Virus record (IMG/VR): IMGVR_UViG_3300049783_001343
Coordinates: 1-58,515 of that record
Length of the DNA stretch: 58,515 bases
Strand: one strand, 5' to 3'
From: a virus
The translations under genes and the position numbers were made by a program. Shown here one piece after another: positions 52,926 through 58,515 of the stretch. The stretch's first letter is position 1. Every line of letters starts with the position of its first letter. Below the pieces are notes generated by a model. The model was given only the letters and a program-made list of their open reading frames with translations. It was not told the DNA's origin and searched no databases.

Positions 52926-53168
52926 CTAGGCACCCGTGCCGTCGCCGTAGCCGTTATTGAGACCCTCGCCGTAGCCGTGCCCTGTGCCGGGCGAAGTGGT
53001 ACGTTTGTAGATTGAGTTGAAGGGCGAGGATGCACTAGCTACGGAATGATAAACGGCATCTCGATTACCGTTTCCTCGCCCCTTTCCACCACCGTAACCC
53101 GCACCTTTACCATCACCATTGGCACGTCCAAACGCCCCGCCCTTTAGTCCAGAGCCGTCGTTATCCGC
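52926..53168 (-). pseudogene. Gly-X frame G9, start lost or frameshifted
   Basis: About 79 codons of Gly-X pattern (NDGSGLKGGAFGRANG..., ending GYGDGTGA) run in the +1 frame relative to G10, starting at G10's TAA stop. No ATG/GTG/TTG or SD is present where the family opening (SNDGxG) should be. Dropping one T at the stop would fuse G10 and G9 in frame. This may be an out-of-frame recombination product, a programmed +1 frameshift or a sequence error. It contains a non-repeat insert with YHSVASASSPFNSIYKR. Confidence 0.6.
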
Positions 53169-53379
53169 CGCTGCCGGAGCCGTTGCCGACGCCGCAGCCG
53201 AGCCCCGCAGCGCGCCCTGTGCCTTCCCCGTAATCGGGGGTGTAGACTGCGCCGTTGCTAGGGCCCGAGCCGTTACCGTGGCCAAAACCCAACCCACCGC
53301 CGTTGCCTGTACCTTCGCCATAACCATAGCCTCGGTTAACAGGGCGAGCGTTGGAGCCAAGGCCAGCGCCGTCACACAT
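53161..53379 (-). CDS. Gly-X repeat protein G10
   Basis: 72 residues; ATG 53379 lies inside the last codons of the MoxR gene (8-base overlap), indicating translational coupling. It has a non-repeat lead (CDGAGLGSNARPVN), GYGYGEGTG repeats, a SNGAVYTPDYGEG insert and ends GNGSGSGG. Confidence 0.76.
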   Translation of the reverse strand: MCDGAGLGSNARPVNRGYGYGEGTGNGGGLGFGHGNGSGPSNGAVYTPDYGEGTGRAAGLGCGVGNGSGSGG

Positions 53380-54472
53380 CGGCCGCAAAAAGATGCGCGT
53401 TGGTACGGGCAAACGCTGTAAAAGCTGCGTGGGTCATCATCATACCCTGCTTGCCGTAACCCTTGGCACGCACACCGTTGGCAAACATACCGCCAGCCTC
53501 GCTTGGAAGCCGCGCCATGTAGGTCATCCAGTTGTCCACCCAGTCACGCTCGATGATAGACAGCGTACGGAACACAATCATGCAGATCGCAGCCGCCGAC
53601 TCTGGCACCTTGGCGTTATGTGGATCTCTCTTGATGGACTCAAGGCTAGGCAGATCATTGGCCAGTGCGACAAACGACATGAGATCCATCGCGCCGCGCT
53701 CACCAATGGCGCCGATAAGCGCACCGGTTATACTGTGATCGTCCAACACACCACGCAGCTTTGTAATCTCTGAAGCCGCCACAAGCGAACGTTGTGTGAC
53801 AAACGCTGCACGCTGTGCCCTCGGGTGGTAGATGTACGGGTTATCGTCGGGGTTGCTCACATCCTCGAAGGATTGAAATAGTTGAGGGTTCTCGCGTGCC
53901 CACCCCAGAACAGGAGTGTCAACATCGTTGTTGATACCCCACTCGATCCAACGTGTTGCATCGGGCTTGGCCATACGCACCATGATGAGAGCGTTGCGTT
54001 GGTGTGCCGCCAGTGTGTCACCCACACCCTCGGACCCAAGGTTGGACGTGCCGTAGATGATGCTGCCCTCGGGCAGAGTGATGCCGTTGACCATGCGCTC
54101 AAGCATGATACGACGCACGCCGCGCTTGACAGGCTCCATAGCCTTGAGGAACTCATCGAAGTTGATAATCACCGGCACGCCAAGGTGTGCGCCGAGCTCT
54201 GCGTTGGGCACGAACTCCACGTAGTCAGAGATCATATCCTCGGCCATTGCGATAAACTTGGGAGCGGACAGGTCTTGCACGTCCTTGTTGGTGCAGTCGA
54301 ACTCGACATACGTGTGGTTGGGGAACTTAAGTGAGAGCAGGTGACGCAGTCCCGAGGTCTTACCGGAACCCATGTCGCCCTGCACGATTACCGTGCGCTT
54401 GTGACCCACCTCGGCGATGAGATTGGCACACTGCTCAAGTGTTAGTGCGTAAAGATTTGTTGCTTGTGACAT
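53372..54472 (-). CDS. MoxR/CobS-type AAA+ ATPase
   Basis: 366 residues. Walker A QGDMGSGKTS (31-40), Walker B VIINFDEF (about 129-136), sensor-1-type GTSN and a C-terminal helical lid region. MoxR-type ATPases act as hexameric remodelling machines with VWA partners (compare CobS/CobT and RavA/ViaA). The DUF3150-like and VWA-metallopeptidase genes follow in the same operon. Expressed from the IR-g block behind a hairpin-bearing leader. Confidence 0.87.
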   Translation of the reverse strand: MSQATNLYALTLEQCANLIAEVGHKRTVIVQGDMGSGKTSGLRHLLSLKFPNHTYVEFDCTNKDVQDLSAPKFIAMAEDMISDYVEFVPNAELGAHLGVPVIINFDEFLKAMEPVKRGVRRIMLERMVNGITLPEGSIIYGTSNLGSEGVGDTLAAHQRNALIMVRMAKPDATRWIEWGINNDVDTPVLGWARENPQLFQSFEDVSNPDDNPYIYHPRAQRAAFVTQRSLVAASEITKLRGVLDDHSITGALIGAIGERGAMDLMSFVALANDLPSLESIKRDPHNAKVPESAAAICMIVFRTLSIIERDWVDNWMTYMARLPSEAGGMFANGVRAKGYGKQGMMMTHAAFTAFARTNAHLFAADV

Positions 54473-54501
54473 TGTTAATCCTTTCAGGATTTTGTTGTGT
54501 T
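54470..54501 (-). promoter_or_regulatory. Duplicated leader with SD-sequestering hairpin (MoxR gene)
   Basis: A 32-base block including the ATG is identical to that before the gene at 55616. Within it AATCCT-GAA-AGGATT can form a 6-bp hairpin (54477-54491) that pairs the SD AAGGA. This suggests controlled translation of both genes. Confidence 0.65.
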
Positions 54502-54512
54502 GCTGTTGTTCG

Positions 54513-54529
54513 TTATGCGTCAGGCATAA
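54513..54529. repeat. Inverted repeat IR-g, TTATGC-N5-GCATAA
   Basis: Perfect 6-bp arms. The stop codon of Gly-X gene G11 is inside it. It lies 40 bases before the ATG of the MoxR gene. Confidence 0.85.
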
Positions 54530-54780
54530 TTGCCCTGCCCTTTTTCGTATCCGTGGCCCGTTCCTCGCACGTCGCCGTTGTTTTCGCCCCGACCGCAGCC
54601 GTTGCCGCCGCCGTTGCCGTAGCCGTTGCCGTTGCCGAGGCCGTTGCCGTGGCCGTGGCCTCTACCGTAGCCGTTGCAGTGGCCGTAGCCGTGGCCGTAG
54701 CCGTAGCCGTGGCCGTAGCCGTGGCCGTAGCCGTTGCCGTTGTTTTCGCCGTAGCCGTTGCCGTAGCCTGTGCCTTCCAT
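54520..54780 (-). CDS. Gly-X repeat protein G11
   Basis: 86 residues with a long run of perfect GNGYG/GHGYG repeats broken by GENNG. Ends GQGNYA, where the last residues come from IR-g. SD AAAGGATAGG. The last of three Gly-X genes behind the DUF6948-like gene. Confidence 0.82.
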   Translation of the reverse strand: MEGTGYGNGYGENNGNGYGHGYGHGYGYGHGYGHCNGYGRGHGHGNGLGNGNGYGNGGGNGCGRGENNGDVRGTGHGYEKGQGNYA

Positions 54781-54785
54781 GTTGC

Positions 54786-54989
54786 CTATCCTTTCCCGTG
54801 GCCTTGTCCGAGGGTTGAGCCCACGGCCATACCGTCGCCGTAGCCGTGGCCGTAACCGATGCCTTGAGCGTCGCCCCGACCGCAGCCGTAGCCTTCGTCG
54901 TCACGGCAGCCGAAGCCGAAGCCGCAGCCGCAGCCGCTACCGTTGCCAAAGCCGTCGCCGTTGCCGTAGCTGAGACCGTTGCCTTCCAT
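54786..54989 (-). CDS. Gly-X repeat protein G12, Cys-containing
   Basis: 67 residues, SD AAAGGATAGG. A GCGCGFGFGC segment and a later GYGCGRG give four Cys in all, the most in the family, so metal or disulfide binding is possible. Ends GQGHGKG, whose codons form the SD of the next gene. Confidence 0.81.
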   Translation of the reverse strand: MEGNGLSYGNGDGFGNGSGCGCGFGFGCRDDEGYGCGRGDAQGIGYGHGYGDGMAVGSTLGQGHGKG

Positions 54990-54994
54990 GTTGC

Positions 54995-55285
54995 CTATCC
55001 TTTCCCACGACCGTGGCCTCCGCTGTAACCTATGGACAAGCCGTCCCCGTCGCCGGTGCCGTGGCCGAGGCCAATGCCGTTGCTGTGATCGTGGCCGTGG
55101 CCGTAGCCGTGAGATCTTCCTGCATAGCCGTTGGATGATCCGGTGTTGTTGCCCTCACCTTGGCCGTGGTCGTTGGGCCGCAAGATTATTTTTTGCCCCT
55201 CACCGCAGCCGTAGCCCATACCAAAGTTGTTGCCGCAAGAAAGACCACGGCCGCAGCCGTAGCTCTGGCCGTGGTCGATCGTCAT
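54995..55285 (-). CDS. Gly-X repeat protein G13
   Basis: 96 residues from ATG 55285, one base after the stop of the DUF6948-like gene. An earlier in-frame start (55372) would overlap that gene. Cys-containing opening (GQSYGCGRGLSCG), a break with QKIILRPN, then GYGHGHDHSNGIGLGHG and GKG end. Confidence 0.78.
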   Translation of the reverse strand: MTIDHGQSYGCGRGLSCGNNFGMGYGCGEGQKIILRPNDHGQGEGNNTGSSNGYAGRSHGYGHGHDHSNGIGLGHGTGDGDGLSIGYSGGHGRGKG

Positions 55286-55286
55286 C

Positions 55287-55616
55287 TTATTCGGCTTCTG
55301 CGACAGCAGCGCCTTCGATCGTAGCGATAGCCATGCCATGTGCAGGGAAGATCTCGCACACACCAGCAACAATGATGTCAGGCAGAACCATCGTCACCTT
55401 AGACCCGGCGTGGTCGATGCCGACGATAGCAACCTCGCTCAATGAGATACCAGTTCCCGCGATCTTCCAGCGCCACAGGCGGCGGCTGTCAGTGAGTTGC
55501 ACGGTCTTGGCACCGCTGTCGCCAGCCTCTACCGCAGCCAGTGTGCCGTAGTGTACGCCGCTGTCGACGGAGCGGATGATTACTTTTTCGCCGATTGGGT
55601 ATGTAATTGTAGACAT
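55287..55616 (-). CDS. DUF6948-like protein
   Basis: 109 residues. The section LTDSRRLWRWKIAGTGISLSEVAIVGI and the following hydrophobic strands (VTMVLPDIIVAGVCEIFPA) match the small conserved DUF6948 family common in phages. Unknown function. Leader identical to that of the MoxR gene. Confidence 0.78.
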   Translation of the reverse strand: MSTITYPIGEKVIIRSVDSGVHYGTLAAVEAGDSGAKTVQLTDSRRLWRWKIAGTGISLSEVAIVGIDHAGSKVTMVLPDIIVAGVCEIFPAHGMAIATIEGAAVAEAE

Positions 55617-55645
55617 TGTTAATCCTTTCAGGATTTTGTTGTGTT
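55614..55645 (-). promoter_or_regulatory. Duplicated leader with SD-sequestering hairpin (DUF6948-like gene)
   Basis: Same 32 bases as before the MoxR gene, with the AATCCT/AGGATT stem at 55621-55635 covering the SD. Implies coordinate translation control of the two genes. Confidence 0.65.
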
Positions 55646-55668
55646 TAAGTTGTCTTGGTCGTTTCGTG

Positions 55669-55685
55669 TTATGCAGTGCGCATAA
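55669..55685. repeat. Inverted repeat IR-h, TTATGC-N5-GCATAA
   Basis: Six-bp arms perfect. Located between Gly-X gene G14 and the DUF6948-like gene, 52 bases before its ATG. Confidence 0.85.
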
Positions 55686-55688
55686 CGT

Positions 55689-55958
55689 TTAACCTCTACC
55701 GCTACTGTCGCGATGAACGGCACCTATGCCGAGGCCGTTGCCGGAGCCGACGCCGTGGCCGCGGCCTGAGGCGTTGCCGGAGCCGTAACCGTGACCTTGG
55801 CCGCGGCCGTTGCTGGGGTCGTTGCCGTAGTTGAACCCTTTCTCGTGCCCGTTACCTGTGGCGTTGCCGTTGGTGTAGTCGTCTTGGCGCCCTTTGCCGA
55901 CGCCGTTGCCGTTGATGGACCCCGCGCCGCAGTGCTTGCCGTAGCCTCTACCTTCCAT
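55689..55958 (-). CDS. Gly-X repeat protein G14
   Basis: 89 residues, SD GGAGA. Less regular, with Asn/His/Asp/Lys-rich spacers (QDDYTNGNATGNGHEKG) and a run GYGSGNASGRGHGVGSG; ends SSGRG. The stop lies just before IR-h. Confidence 0.8.
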   Translation of the reverse strand: MEGRGYGKHCGAGSINGNGVGKGRQDDYTNGNATGNGHEKGFNYGNDPSNGRGQGHGYGSGNASGRGHGVGSGNGLGIGAVHRDSSGRG

Positions 55959-55979
55959 TGTTTCTCCGCTGTTGATGTT

Positions 55980-56201
55980 TTAACCGTAGCCTCTACCGCT
56001 GCCGTAGCCGTCGCCGTCGCCGTGGCCGTTGCCGTCGCCGTGGCCGTAGCCGTGGCCGTGGCCGTGGCCGTAGCCGTGGCCGTGGCCGTAGCCGTAGCCG
56101 TAGCCGTAGCCGTTGCCGTTGCCGTTGCCGTCGCCGTCGCCGTAGCCGTAGCCGTTGCCGTTGCCGTTGCCGTCGCCGTTGCCGTTGCCGTGGCCGTTCA
56201 C
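55980..56201 (-). CDS. Gly-X repeat protein G15 (near-perfect repeat)
   Basis: 73 residues, GTG start overlapping the stop of the 207-residue gene (GTGA). Nearly every second residue is Gly and the others are Asn, Tyr, His or Asp, encoded by GGC-NAC codon pairs. It is the purest member and a good candidate for polymerase slippage. Confidence 0.83.
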   Translation of the reverse strand: MNGHGNGNGDGNGNGNGYGYGDGDGNGNGNGYGYGYGYGHGHGYGHGHGHGYGHGDGNGHGDGDGYGSGRGYG

Positions 56202-56821
56202 GCGAGCAGTGACTTGGCCTCGTCGTCACCCCGATCCGCCATGCGCTTGAGGTAGGCTTGGACCGGGTCGTCGTCCTCGGGTTCTTCTTCCCATCCGTCG
56301 CCGTCGCCATAGCTTGCTACCGTTTCAGCCGTGTCAGGATCGTAAATGTTGACCGTCTCGACGTTGTCGAAAACATCCTCCCCGTCCTTGGTCCACTTGG
56401 TACCTTCCGGTGCCTCGAACCCATCGCGCGTGGTCATGGCTTTCGCCGCTTCCAAGCTGTCAACCTCGATCGTTGCCGTGTAATAAACACGCGCATCGCG
56501 GCCCACTTGAACTTCAAATGTTTTCATTGGTTCTTCTTCTTTGTGCAGCATAGCGGCAGCGGCTTTCATGGCATCCTTTGTGACGGCGATCAGCACCGCT
56601 GCACCCGTGTCGCCATACTCACTCGCGTCGTACCAAATGTCTCCCCGTGCACCGTCGCGCAGCGCTGTTGCGATAATTTTGTGGTTATCGTTGTTGATAA
56701 GCAGAGATGGAAAGGCCTCCAAGATAGCGCCGGCAGTGTCGTCAATGTGCAAAATCTCTCCGTCGTCCGATACGTCTATTTCGATAGAAAGTATCTTTGC
56801 AATCTGAGCACGTATAGTCAT
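56198..56821 (-). CDS. Hypothetical acidic protein
   Basis: 207 residues, SD AGGAGA after IR-i. The first half is alpha/beta. A second half starts at an internal Met (MKTFEVQVGRDARVYYTATIEVDS) that could be a separate domain, as in other small phage proteins. Acidic tail with DDDPVQAYLKR. Unknown function. Confidence 0.7.
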   Translation of the reverse strand: MTIRAQIAKILSIEIDVSDDGEILHIDDTAGAILEAFPSLLINNDNHKIIATALRDGARGDIWYDASEYGDTGAAVLIAVTKDAMKAAAAMLHKEEEPMKTFEVQVGRDARVYYTATIEVDSLEAAKAMTTRDGFEAPEGTKWTKDGEDVFDNVETVNIYDPDTAETVASYGDGDGWEEEPEDDDPVQAYLKRMADRGDDEAKSLLA

Positions 56822-56841
56822 CTCATTTCTCCTGTTGATTG

Positions 56842-56858
56842 TTATGCGTTGCGCATAA
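56842..56858. repeat. Inverted repeat IR-i, TTATGC-N5-GCATAA
   Basis: Seven-bp arms, 20 bases before the ATG of the 207-residue gene. The leader with AACAGGAGAAATGAG is almost the same as after IR-j. Confidence 0.85.
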
Positions 56859-56975
56859 TTATTGTGTGGCGCCGCGATAGTAGAACCAGCGGCCGTTGCG
56901 TTGCACTCGGTAAAGGTCTGAGTTTTTGAGACCTCCGAGGCCCGTCCATTCCTTTTTGGATATGCGCTCTCCCAT
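56859..56975 (-). CDS. Tiny conserved-looking protein (38 aa)
   Basis: The frame shares TGATG with the previous stop and has SD GAGGAG. It has WTGLGGLKNSDLYRVQR and WFYYRG, aromatic and basic. Stop TAA touches IR-i. Not listed as a known family. Confidence 0.62.
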   Translation of the reverse strand: MGERISKKEWTGLGGLKNSDLYRVQRNGRWFYYRGATQ

Positions 56976-57274
56976 CACTCCTCCTCGTCTTCAAAATCGA
57001 TCCACACCCATGCCGAGACATACAGACCGGGATCGCGGCCCGCTGACACCATGACCTCGTCGTCAAGTTCAACCACGCCCTCGCGGCGGCCGTTGCTGTG
57101 GCCGTTGCCTTGGTGCTCGTCACGTGCCGCTCGAATGGCGTTGGCGTATATTGTCTGGCTGGCGTCGTGCTCTGCAAGCCACTCGCTTGCTGCACTGATT
57201 GTGTTCATCAGGCTACCGTGGTCGGCTGCATCCGATGCAGTCACGATGTTTCGCAGTGTTGATAAAATGCTCAT
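56975..57274 (-). CDS. Hypothetical protein, first gene of the operon
   Basis: 99 residues, SD AGGAGA. A helical N-terminal part (SEWLAEHDASQTIYANAIRAA), a HQGNGHSNGR stretch with a mini Gly-X motif and an acidic tail. The first real gene downstream of the minus-strand promoter at 57,748-57,776. Confidence 0.68.
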   Translation of the reverse strand: MSILSTLRNIVTASDAADHGSLMNTISAASEWLAEHDASQTIYANAIRAARDEHQGNGHSNGRREGVVELDDEVMVSAGRDPGLYVSAWVWIDFEDEEE

Positions 57275-57293
57275 CTCATTTCTCCTGTTGCTG

Positions 57294-57310
57294 TTATGCG
57301 TGAGGCATAA
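57294..57310. repeat. Inverted repeat IR-j, TTATGC-N5-GCATAA
   Basis: Six-bp arms perfect; 19 bases before the ATG of the 99-residue gene. Confidence 0.85.
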
Positions 57311-57655
57311 TTGCCTACGTCTAATTTCTCACCAGTTCCCTAGCGCCGCGCAGGTTGTCACGCTGCATGGCACGTTCTTTTATTCGCTGCCTGCTTTATA
57401 TGTTCGTTCGGGCACTGCATAGCAGTGGGCCCCGTGCCGGTGTTTCTCGATCTGCATTATATGCAGACCAGTCGGTCATTCGCGCATCATGTTGTTGGCA
57501 TAGATCTACATGCTGTTGCCCCGTGGGACGTGTGGCTTCTTAGGCAAGTCTGGCCGCGCTAAGGCTCATATCACACAACATGCAGTACCAACGGGCGGGA
57601 CGTTATCTTACCCCGATGCGCTTGGTTAGCAGGTCAGTTAGCATTATCGGTGTCG
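57311..57655 (-). promoter_or_regulatory. Gene-free operon leader
   Basis: About 345 bases with no convincing gene; only frames under 30 codons without SD. It holds two perfect palindromes, CACTGC-ATA-GCAGTG (57413-57427) and TCTGCAT-TAT-ATGCAGA (57451-57467), the second with the same 7-3-7 geometry as the IR series. Likely a long structured leader of the minus operon. No tRNA or riboswitch recognised. Confidence 0.5.
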
Positions 57656-57672
57656 TTATGCGGGACGCATAA
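57656..57672. repeat. Inverted repeat IR-k, TTATGC-N5-GCATAA
   Basis: Seven-bp arms. The only copy without a gene start just behind it. It lies 76 bases downstream of the promoter -10 box. Confidence 0.82.
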
Positions 57673-57747
57673 GTCTCCCTAGCCTTGGTCGTTTGGTCGT
57701 TTCAAAGAGCGTGTCGCACGAGAAAACTTGGCCCGTGATACCCTTTA

Positions 57748-57776
57748 ATACTACGATATAACACGTTATATGTCAA
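57748..57776 (-). promoter_or_regulatory. Strong sigma70-like promoter with palindrome in spacer
   Basis: Minus strand TTGACA (57776-57771), 17-base spacer, TAGTAT (57753-57748). A 16-bp palindrome ATATAAC-AC-GTTATAT (57756-57771) fills the spacer, a typical repressor site. It reads into the whole minus-strand operon; a start near 57,740 is expected. Confidence 0.75.
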
Positions 57777-57820
57777 TAGGACCTGAGAAGTTATTGTTTG
57801 AGGCTTGGGGGTACTTGGGG

Positions 57821-58033
57821 TTATCTTTTGCCCTTCCCGTAGCCGTAGCCTTGGCCGCTACCGTTGTTCCAATTGCTGTTGTTGCCGATACCCATGCCGC
57901 AGCCGTCACCCATGCCGTTGTTGTTGCCTATACCCATGCCGTTGCTGTAGCCGATACCCATGCCGTAGCCGTTCACGCTACCTCTGCCGTTGCCCCAACC
58001 TTTACCTCTGCCGTTGCCGTTGCCGTTGCTCAT
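57821..58033 (-). CDS. Gly-X repeat protein G16
   Basis: 70 residues from ATG 58033, which overlaps the stop of G17; a second ATG at 58039 is possible. Met-rich variant (GMGIGNNNGMGDG) with a basic GKGKR end. No terminator was seen between it and the promoter downstream. Confidence 0.8.
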   Translation of the reverse strand: MSNGNGNGRGKGWGNGRGSVNGYGMGIGYSNGMGIGNNNGMGDGCGMGIGNNSNWNNGSGQGYGYGKGKR

Positions 58034-58248
58034 CCCCATCCCTCTCCATCACCGTAGCCGTTGCCCTTACCGTAGCCGCTGCCTCTACCGTAGCCGTGGC
58101 CGTGGCCGTTGCCGTTGCCGTGGCCTCTGCCTCTGCCGTTGCCCTTACCGTTGCCTCTACCGTAGCCGTTGCCGAAGCCGAAGCCGTAGCCGAAGCCGCT
58201 GCCGTAGCCGTTGCCGTTGCCGTTGCCGTTGCCGGTGCCATTATTCAT
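58030..58248 (-). CDS. Gly-X repeat protein G17
   Basis: 72 residues, SD AAAGGGATCGGG, starts MNNGTGNG, with GFGYGFGFG and RGNGKGNGRGRG sections. ATGA overlaps at both ends. Confidence 0.82.
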   Translation of the reverse strand: MNNGTGNGNGNGNGYGSGFGYGFGFGNGYGRGNGKGNGRGRGHGNGNGHGHGYGRGSGYGKGNGYGDGEGWG

Positions 58249-58373
58249 CCCGATCCCTTTCCGCCGCCGCTACCGCTGCCCTTACCGTAGCCGTTGCCGT
58301 GGCCGTAGCCGTTGCCGTGGCCGTAGCCTCTACCGTAGCCGTTGCCGACGCCCTTTCCCTTTCCATTATTCAT
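58245..58373 (-). CDS. Gly-X repeat protein G18 (42 aa)
   Basis: Starts MNNGKGKG like G17, continues GNGYGRGYGHGNGYG and ends GSGGGKGSG, whose codons form the SD of G17. The identical MNNG opening suggests recent duplication. Confidence 0.8.
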   Translation of the reverse strand: MNNGKGKGVGNGYGRGYGHGNGYGHGNGYGKGSGSGGGKGSG

Positions 58374-58515
58374 CCTTTGCCCTTTCCGTAGCCTCTACCG
58401 TTGCCGTTGCCGTGGCCGTAGCCTCTACCGTAGCCGTTGCCGTGGCCGTAGCCTCTACCGCTGCCGTTGCCGTGGCCGTAGCCGTTGCCGTGGCCGTAGC
58501 CGTCACCGTAGCCGT
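58370..58515 (-). CDS. Gly-X repeat protein G19 (5' end cut by window)
   Basis: At least 48 residues of almost perfect GYGHGNG repeats ending GYGKGKG. The start lies beyond the right edge. Its stop overlaps the start of G18. It shows that the array goes on outside this window. Confidence 0.78.
   Translation of the reverse strand, partial: GYGDGYGHGNGYGHGNGSGRGYGHGNGYGRGYGHGNGNGRGYGKGKG

Noticed and set aside
53372-54472. Reading MoxR/VWA genes as cobaltochelatase (CobS/CobT) for cobalamin synthesis
   Set aside because: No CobN or other cobalamin gene is present; the pair is better read as a general MoxR-VWA remodelling set.
55791-56255. Long plus-strand frames coding Ala-Val repeats opposite the Gly-X genes (also near 54439, 57770, 58000)
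   Set aside because: They are the complement of GGC-NAC codons. They lack SD sites, and all flanking real genes are on the minus strand with proper starts.
57361-57480. Possible tRNA in the gene-free leader
   Set aside because: Hairpins exist but no T-loop motif, acceptor stem or anticodon arm can be arranged.
44551-58515. Diversity-generating retroelement as the cause of variable NAC codons
   Set aside because: No reverse transcriptase or template repeat was found, and changes fall at one base of the codon, not at all adenines.
44551-58515. CRISPR-like or satellite repeat array
   Set aside because: No constant repeat with unique spacers; the repeats are coding, with starts, stops and SD sites.

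Overview
This window is most of the genome of a tailed bacteriophage with short-tailed (podovirus-type) gene content. It has a large terminase, a long portal, scaffold, capsid, P22/T7-type tail-tube genes, fibres, three ejection-type internal proteins and a giant ~2,190-residue virion protein, and no tail sheath or classical tape measure. Gene content and codon style resemble marine phages of Alphaproteobacteria (Rhodobacterales-like hosts). That host assignment is inference.

Layout. (1) Positions 1-33,990, plus strand: packaging and head genes (TerL, portal, GroES-like co-chaperonin, scaffold, capsid; terminator at 7647), a lysis cassette (membrane-anchored lysozyme followed by overlapping inner and outer spanins), head-tail adaptors, fibres (including one with seven tandem 46-residue repeats predicted to form a beta-propeller), a gp10-like tail hub, then internal virion proteins. 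(2) A convergent terminator hairpin near 34,000. (3) Positions 34,069-47,600, minus strand: replication and nucleic-acid genes (primase-helicase, SSB-like protein, SNF2-type helicase, PD-(D/E)XK nuclease with Fe-S-type cysteines, family B DNA polymerase, VRR-NUC nuclease) mixed with many small HTH, zinc-ribbon and unknown genes. (4) Positions 47,200-58,515, minus strand: a striking accessory region in which conserved genes (MoxR-type AAA+ ATPase, DUF3150-like protein, VWA/metallopeptidase, DUF6948-like protein, several unknowns) alternate with a large family of tiny Gly-X proteins, (G-N/Y/H/D/R/S)n.

The main discovery candidate is region 4. Nineteen Gly-X reading frames (about 39-96 residues), nearly all with their own start and Shine-Dalgarno signal or a 1-4 base stop/start overlap, sit directly behind the MoxR, VWA, DUF6948-like and other genes. 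The operon is punctuated by ten copies of a 17-bp inverted repeat, TTATGC-N5-GCATAA, with invariant arms. Nine copies lie just upstream of the ribosome-binding site that opens a new gene block, and the tenth lies in the operon leader. A strong sigma70-like promoter (TTGACA-17-TAGTAT) with a 16-bp palindrome in its spacer at 57,748-57,776 can drive the whole minus-strand operon. I propose that the Gly-X proteins are partners or substrates of the MoxR/DUF3150/VWA machine, or low-complexity scaffold proteins, under a common operator. Function is not established by the sequence.

Both window edges cut genes: TerL at the left and a Gly-X gene at the right. No tRNA, rRNA, CRISPR array, integrase, RNA polymerase or reverse transcriptase was seen.
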